From Gnetum montanum (taxonomy: Eukaryota > Streptophyta > Gnetopsida > Gnetales > Gnetaceae), in assembly GCA_015680685.1 (NCBI GenBank), contig MNCI01037504.1, positions 719,272 through 742,489 of the forward strand: DNA of 23,218 nt. Reading direction: 5' to 3'. Shown here in pieces: positions 8,209 through 17,920 of the stretch (the first letter of the stretch is position 1; the number at the start of each line of letters is the position of its first letter). Under the pieces are notes generated by a model, which searched no databases, was not told the origin of the DNA, and saw only the letters and a program-made list of their open reading frames with translations. The translations under genes were made by a program, and so were the position numbers.

Positions 8209-9044
8209 TGATGAGTTGTGTTTTCTTGGGTCCCCTCAACGTGGGATTTGATGCATTAATATGGCCTCATTGATGTAGTATCTATTTTTGCCTATAAATA
8301 CATGCTCACCTACCATGTTTATGGCAATATTTGTCATAATTGTAGTAAAGCTCTTGCAGTTTTGTCATTTGAAAGTTAGAATATTTTTCTAAGTGCCTAT
8401 AGTAGGAGTCAAAGAGTGTACGGATCTTTATTTGAGCATTGTTGTACCTAAGCACAGTAGTGTGTGGGGTAATAATGACAAGCTTTCTAATAAACCTTGC
8501 AGCACTTTGAAATAGATTAATAGTTTATTTATGGATTTAATGTTTTATACAATTTCCTTTAATTCTTTAAATAATTAAGCTAGATTAAATAGTGATTAAT
8601 TAAGCACAGAAGTACGACCACTTCGAGCATACGCTTGGCACTTGGTGATCCTAGTAACGTTTAACATTTCATAACCTAGTAGCGTTAAATGTGTTTAGGA
8701 TGTGTACGACAAGTGGGAATAGATGCTTATGTTAGGATTAGTTAGGAGTAGCTAGTTAGATTAAATAAGTAATTTAATTATTTTATTTTATTCATTATTC
8801 TTTATCCTTATGTGACTTAAAACACAAAACATAAAAAATGATAACAATCATATGCCTTAATTGCACTTAACCATACCTTTGCATTTCATAAGTGTAATTA
8901 GGAAGACAACAATTGTAATGATTAGTTTCACTTCCTAGAGACTAATGTACTTAGAAGGCTATAACTCCATGGAATTCGACCAGATTACACATGAACACAT
9001 AGTGATTCATATGGTTGGGCGTAGGGTCTACTTGTCACTCATCA
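8209..9044 (+). repeat. 3' LTR of element E
   Basis: 836 bp, TGATGAGTTGTG...CACTCATCA, with a TATA box at 8293-8300. The poly(A) signal position has decayed (AATAAT near 8471). It aligns end to end with the 5' LTR once solo LTR C is removed and shows the empty site for that insertion. The apparent reading frame 8945-9172 crosses the LTR border into LINE sequence and is not one gene. Confidence 0.9.
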
Positions 9045-9049
9045 CTATG
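9045..9049 (+). repeat. Target site duplication of element E, right copy (CTATG)
   Basis: Matches 756-760 exactly and follows the LTR end CACTCATCA. Confidence 0.9.
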
Positions 9050-9451
9050 GAGAAGCCTTGGGTTAGTATTATGAAGGCCAACTATTTATATGATAGTTTC
9101 TTATTCCATAATGCCCATACAGTCTCTCATGCTTTAGTAACATGGAGTAGCTTTAAATATACTCAAACTTGATTTTCCAATTTTATTCAAAACTCTAATG
9201 GTCAATTCCGTTGGGCTAATCATGATAGCTATAAAGTGCAAAAGGCATATTATACTTTTTTTCATTATCAAAAAGATTCCTTATAGAGTACATGGTGGCA
9301 TGTAGCTATTATTCTTAAACACCATACTTTCATGAGCAAGTGCCTTTATTGAAAAATTCTAGTTAAAACAGTTCTCTATCACAAGGCTTTCATTAGCAAT
9401 GATATTTGTGAGAGATGAAAAAGTGATAGGAAGAATATTGATCATGCTTTG
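9050..9451 (+). pseudogene. LINE ORF2 fragment, downstream half with zinc-binding region
   Basis: Frame 2 continues the upstream LINE half: EKPWVSIMKANYLYDSFLFH (usual slWxxVlxaKY), then HALVTWSSF (sxxWrSi), GQFRWANHDSYKVQKAYYTF (dGxFsVksaY) and STWWHVAIILKHHTFMSKCLY followed by a stop and KILVKTVLYHKAF, then ICER-stop-KSDRKNIDHAL. This is the zf-RVT type zinc-binding domain found near the C-terminus of plant LINE reverse transcriptases. Stops at 9170 and later, some at positions where Trp or Cys is expected, show decay. It ends where an LTR-like TGTAACACC begins. Confidence 0.8.
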
Positions 9452-12300
9452 TGTAACACCTTACACTATCATACCTAGCTAGGGTAAAGTAATGCCTAGG
9501 ATTGGTAGTAATAACATGATGGAAGCATGACAAATTGGAAGATAATAATGCATAAGCCATTCTATATATATAATAGAAAGTCAAACTACACAAAAACCCA
9601 TGCCAAACCAAGGACTAGGCATACATTTCATTTTATAAAACTGAATGTCTCTACATAAACCAAAAATCTATACTACTCTCACAAGATACATAAACATAAA
9701 CATCGTCATCATATACATAAGAGTATGGTGAGGGTTCTACAAATATAAACAATCCATAATACTATATAAGAAAATATACATCAACCAATCCTCAAAGATT
9801 TCCCTCTCATCTGTATCTCTCAGTGCTTGCCTACATCCTTGCAACTTCCACTTGTAACTAAATAAAGTTAGTATAAAACTGAGTGGAAGTCTTTACACTT
9901 CCCCTACTTGATGGTTAACAAGTGTTGAATTGGAGGAGAGGAATGGGGTACAAGGCAACTTGCATCAACTATCAATCTTGCACATGCTCTAAGCAATACA
10001 TGTACATACGATATAGCACACAGCACTAGCATAACCATTATTAAATAAATGGCTATCACATATTTATAGACATAATTAGTGTCAGACATAAAAAATTATA
10101 CAACCATTACACCACCCCACATACATCCCCACTATCATGCCCATGTCATCATATCCACTCTATACAAATAAACAACACATGTCCCACATAATCATAGGTT
10201 TTCTATATATATATTACATTCATGCTATAACTCATAAACCAATGCGATCATATACACCTTGCCCATGTGGTAGCTAGCATATCCATATTTAGTATAACAT
10301 GTGAAATGTTGTCATGAGTACTCATAAACAACCATTACTTGCTTGTCTTTTATTTACCCAACTAGTGCTAGGGTCCATCAACTTGTGACCTATAACCACT
10401 AGTCTTCTAGAGGAATGGCTATAGGGATAAACACACCTATGCCACATACTAGTCATAGGAATGAACACACCTATGCTCTCTCACTCTCAAGATGAGGCTT
10501 GAGACAAGAGCCTTACTAATTCATCATGGTAGGGGTTAACCCATAACTACTTTCAGGGTGCCTCATCATCCACCAGTCTACACCTTTATGCTAGCATCAC
10601 CCTCTAATAACCGCTACAAGCATCGTTGCGAAGACATACAATTCTAGGCTAGCTTAAGCCACCACATGTTGCAAGCATAACACACCCAAAATAACAACAA
10701 TAACCACATGTATTCACACTTAATAGTTACATTCATTGCATGAAAATAGTACCATAACTTGACTAGATAAAATTTTGTGCTATAATCATATTCCATAAAC
10801 TACATATAATTTCATAAAAATGACCACTATTATAACCACGAAGATAATATATGCCCAAAGAGAAAAATAATTCCATGATTAGAAAGTACTTCGAAAGATG
10901 ATTCCAATGATATTAATTTTACCTAAATTGGACTCCTAGAAGCAAAGTTATGTGCGTTTAAAGTTTAATTAATAAAATAATATATAATAATATTTAATTA
11001 CAATTACAACCCATGTTAATCGAAACTCCTAAAAAACTCTAGCTTAACAACAGGCCCATAACATATAATATTATGATCATGCTAGTCTCATCAATATCAC
11101 ACCTAACATTCCACAAGTCCACATCATGTCATACATTGCATATTTATTAATAAACAATTCGCAACCAAAACCATAAAATTTTGGGAAATCTACAAAACAA
11201 TAGGTTCAAACTTAATCTTTTAACTATCTGCCCTACATGCCCACATTGCATGATCATATACACTAATTTGCCACAAAAATACAAGGAAAAGGTAAAGAAA
11301 ACCCACTAATTAAAATTGTTGAGGTATAAAGTTTGAAACAAGAATAAAATTATCAAAAATCTGGAAAAACTCCTATTTCACTCCAAATAAGTTCTAAATC
11401 CACATAAATAGGACTGTAGTAATCTAAAATCCAAGTTCAAAGCAAAGAGAAATCCATCCACGAAGCTCAAAATTCATAAAAGAGTGGAAAATGGAAAAAA
11501 CATGCTCAGACTTCATTTCTATTAAAAAAAAAAAACTAAAAGCGCCACATGAAACAAAAGAGTTAGTGAAAGTAGTAAAGCTTTATGAAGTTGTAATTTT
11601 TTTTAAAAATGTATATGCATTATGCATAAACATAATGCATATAAGTTACATTATACACATTGCCTTCCTTCTTTTCCTTTTGGCATGTGCATTTGTTAAA
11701 AAAAAAAATTTTACTTTTAAATTTATCTTCCAACTAACATTTTTATATGTTCATTTCATTTTTCCTTTCCTTAATTATTAATTAATCTTCCCTACTTCAA
11801 CCATGCATAACAAACACACCGGGACTCCAAATCAAAAATCTATTTGAATCTATGATATCTATATCAAAGGCTCTACACATCTATAAGCCAAAATTACATC
11901 CAAGCATCACACAAAATGGCAATATAATTTAAATGCATAAATACTGAAATCACACATAAAGCATAAATACTTACTAAATAGTTACTTTTGTAACATGCTA
12001 ACTAGTAACATCACATGTCCAACACATCACACACATCTAGTGGGCATAATCATGTTAGTTAAGTATGTAAAGACATCATAATCTTAACATAAAGATGAAA
12101 GCCTCATAACATATAAAGTGCAATCATACTAAACTAACTTATCCCCGATAACCCATTGAGACTATACAAGTAATGTATAAATCATAATTGTATAGTCATA
12201 CCCAATGTTTCTAGAAGGAATGCAATACTTTATTTACCTACCATTAAATAATTATTTTTAGAATTATTTACAAAAACTTACGTGCATTAATGTCCACATG
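9452..12300. other. Unassigned AT-rich repeat-like block, possibly a long LTR or non-autonomous element
   Basis: 2.85 kb without a credible coding frame. It starts abruptly in the LINE with TGTAACACC, a common LTR opening (TG...), so CTTTG at 9447-9451 would be its target site. No matching end or second CTTTG beside LINE sequence is seen; copia element G begins at 12301 and may have split it. A partial repeat with AACACACCTATGC occurs at 10430-10442 and 10464-10476. Read on the minus strand near 10905-10955, ATAACTTTG...AGGAGTCCAATT recalls a motif I associate with some plant gypsy LTRs, so it may be a minus-strand LTR. This is weak. The short open frames inside look like chance. Confidence 0.35.
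11612..11643. repeat. Perfect 13-bp inverted repeat (hairpin)
   Basis: TATATGCATTATG (11612-11624) and CATAATGCATATA (11631-11643) are exact reverse complements separated by CATAAA. It lies inside the unassigned block. It could be a fold-back in an LTR or a small cruciform; no role is known. Confidence 0.7.
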
Positions 12301-13469
12301 TGGACCTTTTGGTATGTCCAAAATGTTAAGTAAAATGGAAAAGGTTGTTTACATGGTTGTGTGGTTATTGTGTTTGTAGGACTACGTATGTAGGAAATTA
12401 AGATGAGCTAAAGAGGACAAGGAACGAACTATCTTAGAGCTCAAAGAAGGAGGTCACCCACATGATCTTCAAATGAATATTTAAAGAATGTGGATAAGGA
12501 CTAGATGTTGTACAAGAAAAATTATCATCACTAAAGCATATAGAAGATCAAGACCATGGACAAAGAACAATGCATTCAAAAGACAAAGGAAGATGAAGAA
12601 AGACATCTTTGGGAAGTAGTAGACATCTTGGTAGAATTGAAGTGAACTTAGAAAAAGGTGTCTTCAAAAATAGCAAAATGTCTTTCATGAGGCAAAGACG
12701 TCTTTCAAAAGATAAAGATGTCTTCTAGGATGGAGACTTCAGAAAGACATCTTTTAGGAAATAAAGATGTCTTCCCAGCATTGAAGGAAAATTTAGAGAA
12801 ATGTCTCAAGTATGAGAAAGATGACTCCCATGACCATTATTGATTGTTAGCTAGCCATTGCATGTGTTCCGAGATGGATTTAGAAACATGGTAGCTATAA
12901 GAAGACTTGATGTGCATTCGGAAATGTGCAAGCCTTATTATATTCATTGTATAATCATTTTTAATCATTGAATTCTTTGTTGCTCCTCATTATCTTATCA
13001 TTTTGGCATTGTAAATCATGTTGTACCTAACTTTATAAGGATCAACAAACTAAGTTGCAATCCTTCCTTGTAATTCTTGTTCTTCTTACCTTATGGGGTT
13101 GATGTGCTTGAGCTTGTTGGGATCCTATGGGATCAAGTTGTTGGTGTTGCAGTACAACACTCTAGTGCAGAGCTCAAGATTCTAAAGGTTGTGAAAGCCT
13201 TGAAATCACATTTCCAAGCATGACGAAACCTTGTGGGGTTGAGTGATTGTTGTTGTGGGACAACACTCCAGAGTGGGGCTTGAAGACTATATAGGGTGTG
13301 GACCCTTCATTCACATTTTGAGAGCAACAAAGTTTAGAGGTGTGCTTGCAATCTACCCTCCGAGTACGGAGTACCCAAGCTGGGGAACCACATAAATTTA
13401 TGTGTGTGCTTTGTTTCATAAAGTTTCAATTTGGAGAACTTATTCATCCCCCTACTTCTAAGTTCAACA
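12301..13469 (+). repeat. 5' LTR of copia element G
   Basis: It ends CTAAGTTCAACA, 9 bp before the primer site. The left border is set by where similarity to the 3' LTR begins (TGGACCTTTTGGTATGTCC here, TGGTGCATTTTGGTATGTC at 16726) and could be off by a few bases; TG at 12299 is an alternative. It contains a palindrome array at 12597-12780 and a TATA-like CTATAAGA at 12895. The open frame 13174-13419 on the minus strand is also present in the 3' LTR (17672-17917) and simply reflects LTR duplication. Confidence 0.82.
12597..12780 (+). promoter_or_regulatory. U3 array of GACGTC/GACATC palindromic motifs (copia 5' LTR)
   Basis: Repeated AAAGACATCTTT, AAAGACGTCTTT, AAAGATGTCTTC and relatives, about eight copies spaced 20-40 bp, upstream of the TATA-like CTATAAGA (12895). 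The consensus AAAGACGTCTTT is a perfect palindrome with the GACGTC core recognised by many plant bZIP factors. Tandem palindromic boxes in U3 are known regulators in tobacco Tnt1; here the role is inferred from position. The matching array in the 3' LTR is 17024-17330. Confidence 0.6.
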
Positions 13470-13478
13470 ATTCAAAAG

Positions 13479-13490
13479 TGGTATCAAAGC
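13479..13490 (+). other. Primer binding site of copia G (initiator Met tRNA type)
   Basis: TGGTATCAAAGC matches the classic plant copia primer site TGGTATCAGAGC with one change. It lies 9 bp inside the 5' LTR end, rather further than the usual 2-4 bp. Confidence 0.88.
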
Positions 13491-13531
13491 CTGGTACTCT
13501 TCTCTGTCATCATTAACTTCAAGTGTGAACA

Positions 13532-14470
13532 ATGGAGGGGACATCTTACACAAAGCCACCCATGTTTGACAGATTCAACTTTGCCTAATGGAAAGCTAGA
13601 ATGTAAGAGATCTTCGAATCCATGGAGTTTGAGATATGGGAGTCAATTCTAGAAGGCTATGCTTCACTCATCGATGCACCATTGGCATCATCAAGCCTCG
13701 CAATAAATGGTCTCAAGAGGAAAAGGATAAGTTTATGTATGATTGAAAAGAAAAAAATTGCTTATATTGTGCATTGAATAAATTTGAATTTAATAAGGTA
13801 GAAAGATGTAAAATGGCCAAAGAAATTTGGCAAACTTTAGAAGCTACTTATGAAGGAACCTCTAGTGTTAAGCAATCATAATTGTTGGTTTTACAAAACA
13901 AATATGATAAACTTAAAATGAGAGAAGGTGAGAAAATCAAAGATTATTTTTCTAGAGCTAATGATCTTGTTGTAGCAATTAGAGGAATAGGGAAGGATCT
14001 GCCTGAAAGTAATGTAATTATCAAAATGATTAGAACTCTGCAATCAGAGTTCAAACCTAAGGTCATAGCCATGGAGGAAATCAAAGATTTCTCAACTTTG
14101 AAATTTGAGAAACTTTAGAGTGCTCTTATCACCTATCAAATGAATCTCATAAGTGAAGGAGCGATTCAAGAAAGATCTATTTCTCTAAAGACTACCTCCA
14201 AGGAGAAGGAGATCAATGAGCATGATGAGGGAAATGAATATGAGATTGCTCTTCTCTTAAGGAGACTACAATGATTGCTTACAAGAACAAACAAAGAGGC
14301 ATCTTAGCAATAGCAAAGACCTAATTTCTTCAAAGGTAGAGAAAGACATAGAAATTTTTTAAATTTTTCTAATATAGATTTTTCTTCTATAAAATGTTGG
14401 GTTTGTGAAGGAAGAGGCCATATGACCATTGAATGTCCTAGTGATCCAAGTGATAGCAAGGCATAGCCAA
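13532..14470 (+). pseudogene. gag: gag of copia element G, broken
   Basis: The start ATG 13532 gives MEGTSYTKPPMFDRFNFA-stop-WKARM, the standard plant copia Gag opening (xxPPxFDGxNYxxWKxRM). A one-base change near 13680 moves the frame from 2 to 1, then KPRNKWSQEEKDKF, AKEIWQTLEATYEGTSSVKQS, LVLQNKYDKLKMREGEKIKDYFSR and LRSLQ-like RTLQSEFKPKVIAMEE follow; this is the UBN2 Gag domain. A zinc knuckle CWVCEGRGHMTIEC (14395-14436, CX2CX4HX4C) is fully conserved. Stops occur at about 13586, 13744, 13879 and 14116. Gag would package the RNA and assemble particles. Confidence 0.88.
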
Positions 14471-15230
14471 GGAATAGATCGAATGATGAGGAACCAAAAA
14501 GGACCAACTTTTGTACAAGTTGGAATGATGGTGAGCAAAGTTAAGAAGAAGCATGTAACTCTTCCAAAGACTCACATCTCATATGCATGGCACTTATTGA
14601 TGAAAATTCCTCACATGTGGCTAAACAAGATGGTAAGTGTGATAAGAGGTATTGTGACTTTAAAGAAGAAAATTTTCTTTTACATCATTTGATTAGGAAG
14701 GAAAAGAAACTAGTACTTTCTAAGTTAGATGTTGTTCATGTTGAAATGAAAGAAGATATCTCAAACATTAAAGCTAAGATTCAATAACTAACCTCTTGTA
14801 ACAAGGATTGTAGCAAAATTCAAGATAAGGAAATTTCTAAAAATTAGCTAAAAAATTTAGAGGAAGACAGACTTGAAGTTTCAAGCTTGAAGTCAATCAT
14901 AGTAAGGTTTGATAATTTTGATCATAAGTATGAGACTATGTTTACATGTAAAAATTGTGGTGTTATGCAAACTCTTAACTATGAAAATCAAAATAAGATT
15001 AACGCTTGGTCTTGTCAAAAGGGCTTTGGTAAGGAATTTTTGTAGGTGTGAATGAGTGAGAATGAAGGGAAGTGGAGTCTTAAAAATAATGCAAAAAGTG
15101 ATCAAGAGCTCTATCACAAGGAACATGAACAAATACAGACATTACATACATGATCTAATGAAAGAGAACCTAAGGATGAGGAGGTAGTTCATGATAGGGG
15201 ACCTCACCTCAAACTCCGTTGATCTTCTCT
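14471..15230 (+). pseudogene. Gag C-terminal coiled-coil-like extension (G)
   Basis: After the knuckle, frame 1 gives MALIDENSSHVAKQDGKCDK (14587 on), followed by Lys/Glu-rich sequence with heptad-like spacing (RKEKKLVLSKLDVVHVEMKE, LEEDRLEVSSLKSII), then a CKNC...WSCQK pair near 14950-15020. It has scattered stops. Some copia lineages carry such an extension between the zinc knuckle and protease. No protease DTG/DSG motif follows. Confidence 0.5.
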
Positions 15231-16626
15231 TCTCATTGGCAAGTAAGGTAAGTCAAGGTAAGTCTCTATCTCTTTGCTTGCTAGTTAATTAGGATAGTGT
15301 TTGAAAACTTCAAAACTATCTACATCTTATCTAGATTAAAAATGGTGGAATAAGTGTCTAGAACATTTCTTACATTCATCCATGTTATTGATATAATTGA
15401 TTTTATGACGATTTATAATAGCACTCATAACAAATTCTCTTGGATCTTCATAGTAATTATAGTTTGATTTCTTGTCTTGAATTTAGTTTTGCTTATTTTG
15501 AAATTCTTTTGATAATATGCTTAAAGTCTTTGGGACATTTTTGCCATTTCTAAGATAAGACAAACCTCTATAAATTCTATCAATACTACTGGTTGAAAAC
15601 CTATATCTCCACAAATGAGCTTAACGTTGACTTACAGTTATAATGTTTTTGTGATATTTGCATAAAGGCCCAAAATAAGAAACACATGCAGGGGAAATCT
15701 ACTCCTCAATCATATTGGATGCCACCAATGTAAGGGGAGTCCTTGGAGATTGTAGCTAAGAATCATAATGAGTATGAAAAGGACTTCAAGAGGTATTTCA
15801 TGTTAAATTGGATGGCAAAATCTTGAATGGTTGTATTTGTTGCATACGAGGACTTTAAAGGATATTTAACAATATATGAATACTTAGTTCTTTTTAAATG
15901 ATTATGTTTGTTGTCTTGTATAAAAAGCAAACCATGCATATTTTTCTCATAGCTTAAATATTCTATTGATGATATCTTTTTGGTTGAATCTAAAAATACA
16001 AGCTATCATCAAACAATTATTTCTATTAGATAAGTTTTTTTTTTATCTTTGATCTTTAGCATCAATTTGTGTTTGGTCCTGATTATTTTTATAGCCCATC
16101 TATTTGATATTCAATCATAAGTTGAAGTAAGAAGTACCTAGTTTTGTAAAAGTAACTAATTGATATTATGAGTAAGACCATTTTTTAAAAAGTATTTATG
16201 GCTTTGATTAACTCATCCATTGAATAGTTTGTGATGAAGAATCGAGTATTTGGCATGGTTGGTTTTAAATTATATAGATGTATTCTCCTTATCATAAATA
16301 TATGCCCATTTTTTAAGTTAATGTTTTACAAAGATGAGAATATTGGACCTTTAAAAGCACCATGTACTACTAATGACTTATTGATTTAGAGATAGGTTAC
16401 TTGATCTTCAAAGTTTACACTTCACTTCATGCTTAAGGTATGAATATCACTTGGAAGATTTGGATCAGTTCTTGACCAATCAAGGAAACCTCTTCATGGA
16501 ACTTGGTGTTGACTAATTGATTCTCTTGCTTCACTATAGCTTGGGGATTATGTCATGGTGTTTGTTTCTAAATCTTATTGATCTATTTTTAATCAAGTTT
16601 GTGTCCTTTATCCTTTTTGTTGTTAT
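15231..16626 (+). other. Non-coding interior of copia G where pol would lie
   Basis: 1.4 kb of AT-rich sequence with no frame and no integrase, RT or RNase H motif in any frame that I can read. The end (TTTTTGTTGTTATTCAAAAAG) is the usual run-up to a copia polypurine tract. The segment therefore replaces pol, either by deletion or as filler in a gag-only element. Confidence 0.55.
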
Positions 16627-16627
16627 T

Positions 16628-16640
16628 CAAAAAGGGGGAG
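16628..16640 (+). other. Polypurine tract of copia G
   Basis: AAAAAGGGGGAGA, the common plant copia polypurine tract. The recognisable 3' LTR start is about 85 bp further on, a longer gap than usual, so the real LTR border may lie nearer to the tract, or the 5' LTR has lost its first bases. Confidence 0.8.
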
Positions 16641-16725
16641 AGTAGTATGGTTATAATTGTATGTATCACTAATCCATTTTCTTAAGTTTTGAACATCACC
16701 AAATTGGTGGAGACTATGGAGCTTT

Positions 16726-17920
16726 TGGTGCATTTTGGTATGTCAAAAATGTTAAGTAAAATGGAAAAGGTTATTTGCATGGTTGTATGGTTATTGTGTT
16801 TGTAGAAATATGTACACAGGAAATCAAGATGAGTTGGAGAGGATAGGGAACAAACTATCTTAGAGCTCAAAGGAGTAGGTCATTAACATGATCTTCAAAT
16901 GAATATTCAAAGAATGTGGACAAGGACTAGATGTTGTACAAGAAAAGTTATTATCGTCAAAGCATACGGAAGATTAAGACTATGGACAAGAAATGATGCA
17001 TTCAAAAGATAAAGGAAGATAAAGAAAGACATCTTTGGGAAGTAGTAGATGTTTTAGTTGAATTAGAGTGAACTCAGACAAAAATGTCTTTAGAAACACC
17101 AAGACATCTTTCTTAGATAAAGACATCTTTCAAGAGGCAAAGACGTCTTTATAGAATGCAGACCAAGTTTAGAAAGATGTCTTCCAAGAGATAAAGACGT
17201 CTTCCAAAAGATAGATATGTCTTCCAGGATGGAGACTTTAGAAAGAGATCTTTCAAGAAACAAAGACATCTTTCTAGTATTGAACACAAATTTAGAGAGA
17301 CATCTCAAGCATGAGAAAGATGTCTCGCATGATTGTCATTGATTATTAACTAGTTGTTTCATGAGTTTCGAGATGGATTTAGAAACATGGTAGCTATAAG
17401 AAGACTTGATGTAAATTGGGAAATGTGTAAGCCTTCTTGTATTCATTGTATAATCATTTTTAATCATTCAATTCTTTGTTTCTTCTCGTTATCTTATCAT
17501 TTGGAATTGTAAAGTATGTTGTACTTAACTGTACAAGGATCAACAAACTAAGTTGCAAGTCTTCCTTGTAATTCTTGTTCTTGTTGCCTTGTAGGGTTGA
17601 TATGCTTAAGCTTGTAGGGATTCTGTGGGATTGAGTTTTTGGTGTTATGGTACAACACTTCAGTGTGGAGCTTAAGATTGTAAATGTTGTGGAAGCATTG
17701 AAACCACATTTCCAAGCCTGATGGGACCTTGTGGGGTTACGTGATTGGTGCTATGGTACAACACTCCAGAGTGGGGCTTGAAGATTATATAGGGTGTGGA
17801 TCCTTCAACCACATTTTGAGAGCAACAAAGTCTAGAGGTGTGCTTGCAATCTACCCTTTGAGTATGGAGTACCCAAGTTTGGGAACCACGTAAATTTGTG
17901 TGTGTGCTTTGTTTCATAAA
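16726..17920 (+). repeat. 3' LTR of copia G, interrupted by element D
   Basis: It parallels the 5' LTR from TGGTGCATTTTGG to CTTTGTTTCATAAA. In the 5' copy the sequence continues with GTTTCAATTTGGAG at 13423, whereas here gypsy element D starts at 17921. It has a TATA-like CTATAAGA at 17394. The minus-strand open frame 17090-17308 (rich in repeated Leu, Ser and Arg) is an artefact of the palindrome array. Confidence 0.85.
17024..17330 (+). promoter_or_regulatory. U3 array of GACGTC/GACATC palindromic motifs (copia 3' LTR)
   Basis: About twelve motif copies, more than in the 5' LTR, including AAAGACATCTTT, CAAAGACGTCTTT, AAAGATGTCTTCC and TAAAGACGTCTTCC. Copy number and spacing differ between the two LTRs of the same element, so the array has expanded or contracted since insertion. 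Confidence 0.6.

Larger units (their letters stand above)
761..9044 (+). mobile_element. Ty3-gypsy LTR retrotransposon E (Athila/Tat-like), decayed, with two LTRs inside
   Basis: This is a complete insertion unit: 5' LTR 761-2413 (holding solo LTR C), primer site from 2414, gag 2574 to about 4370, protease around 5100-5480, RT about 5800-6830, RNase H start to 7014, LTR F 7015-7835, a 3' frame remnant, a polypurine tract at 8201-8208 and the 3' LTR 8209-9044, flanked by CTATG. The order gag-PR-RT-RNase H is that of Ty3-gypsy. The FMDDF catalytic motif and the tRNA-Asp-type primer site point to the Athila/Tat side of the group. The rest of RNase H and all of integrase are missing; the gap coincides with LTR F. 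Stops and frameshifts make it non-functional. Confidence 0.88.
12301..17920 (+). mobile_element. Ty1-copia element G, gag-only, 3' LTR cut by element D
   Basis: Two direct repeats (12301-13469 and 16726-17920) flank a 3.26-kb interior with an initiator-Met primer site, a copia-type gag and a polypurine tract. No protease, integrase, RT or RNase H motif is found between the Gag zinc knuckle and the polypurine tract, too short a space for a normal copia pol. This fits a gag-only derivative of the kind called TR-GAG. The element is old: in a sampled 180-bp LTR stretch (about 13037-13215 against 17535-17715) I count roughly 25 differences. The last 50-60 bp of its 3' LTR should lie right of element D, outside the window. 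Confidence 0.82.

Noticed and set aside
9904-10089. 61-codon minus-strand frame as a gene
   Set aside because: Short, no motif, and in a non-coding AT-rich block.
13174-13419. Minus-strand 81-codon frame, present again at 17672-17917
   Set aside because: The repetition is explained by the two LTRs of copia G, and the frame lacks any family motif.
17090-17308. Minus-strand 72-codon open frame
   Set aside because: It lies on the GACGTC repeat array of the copia LTR, and its residue pattern is just the repeat translated.
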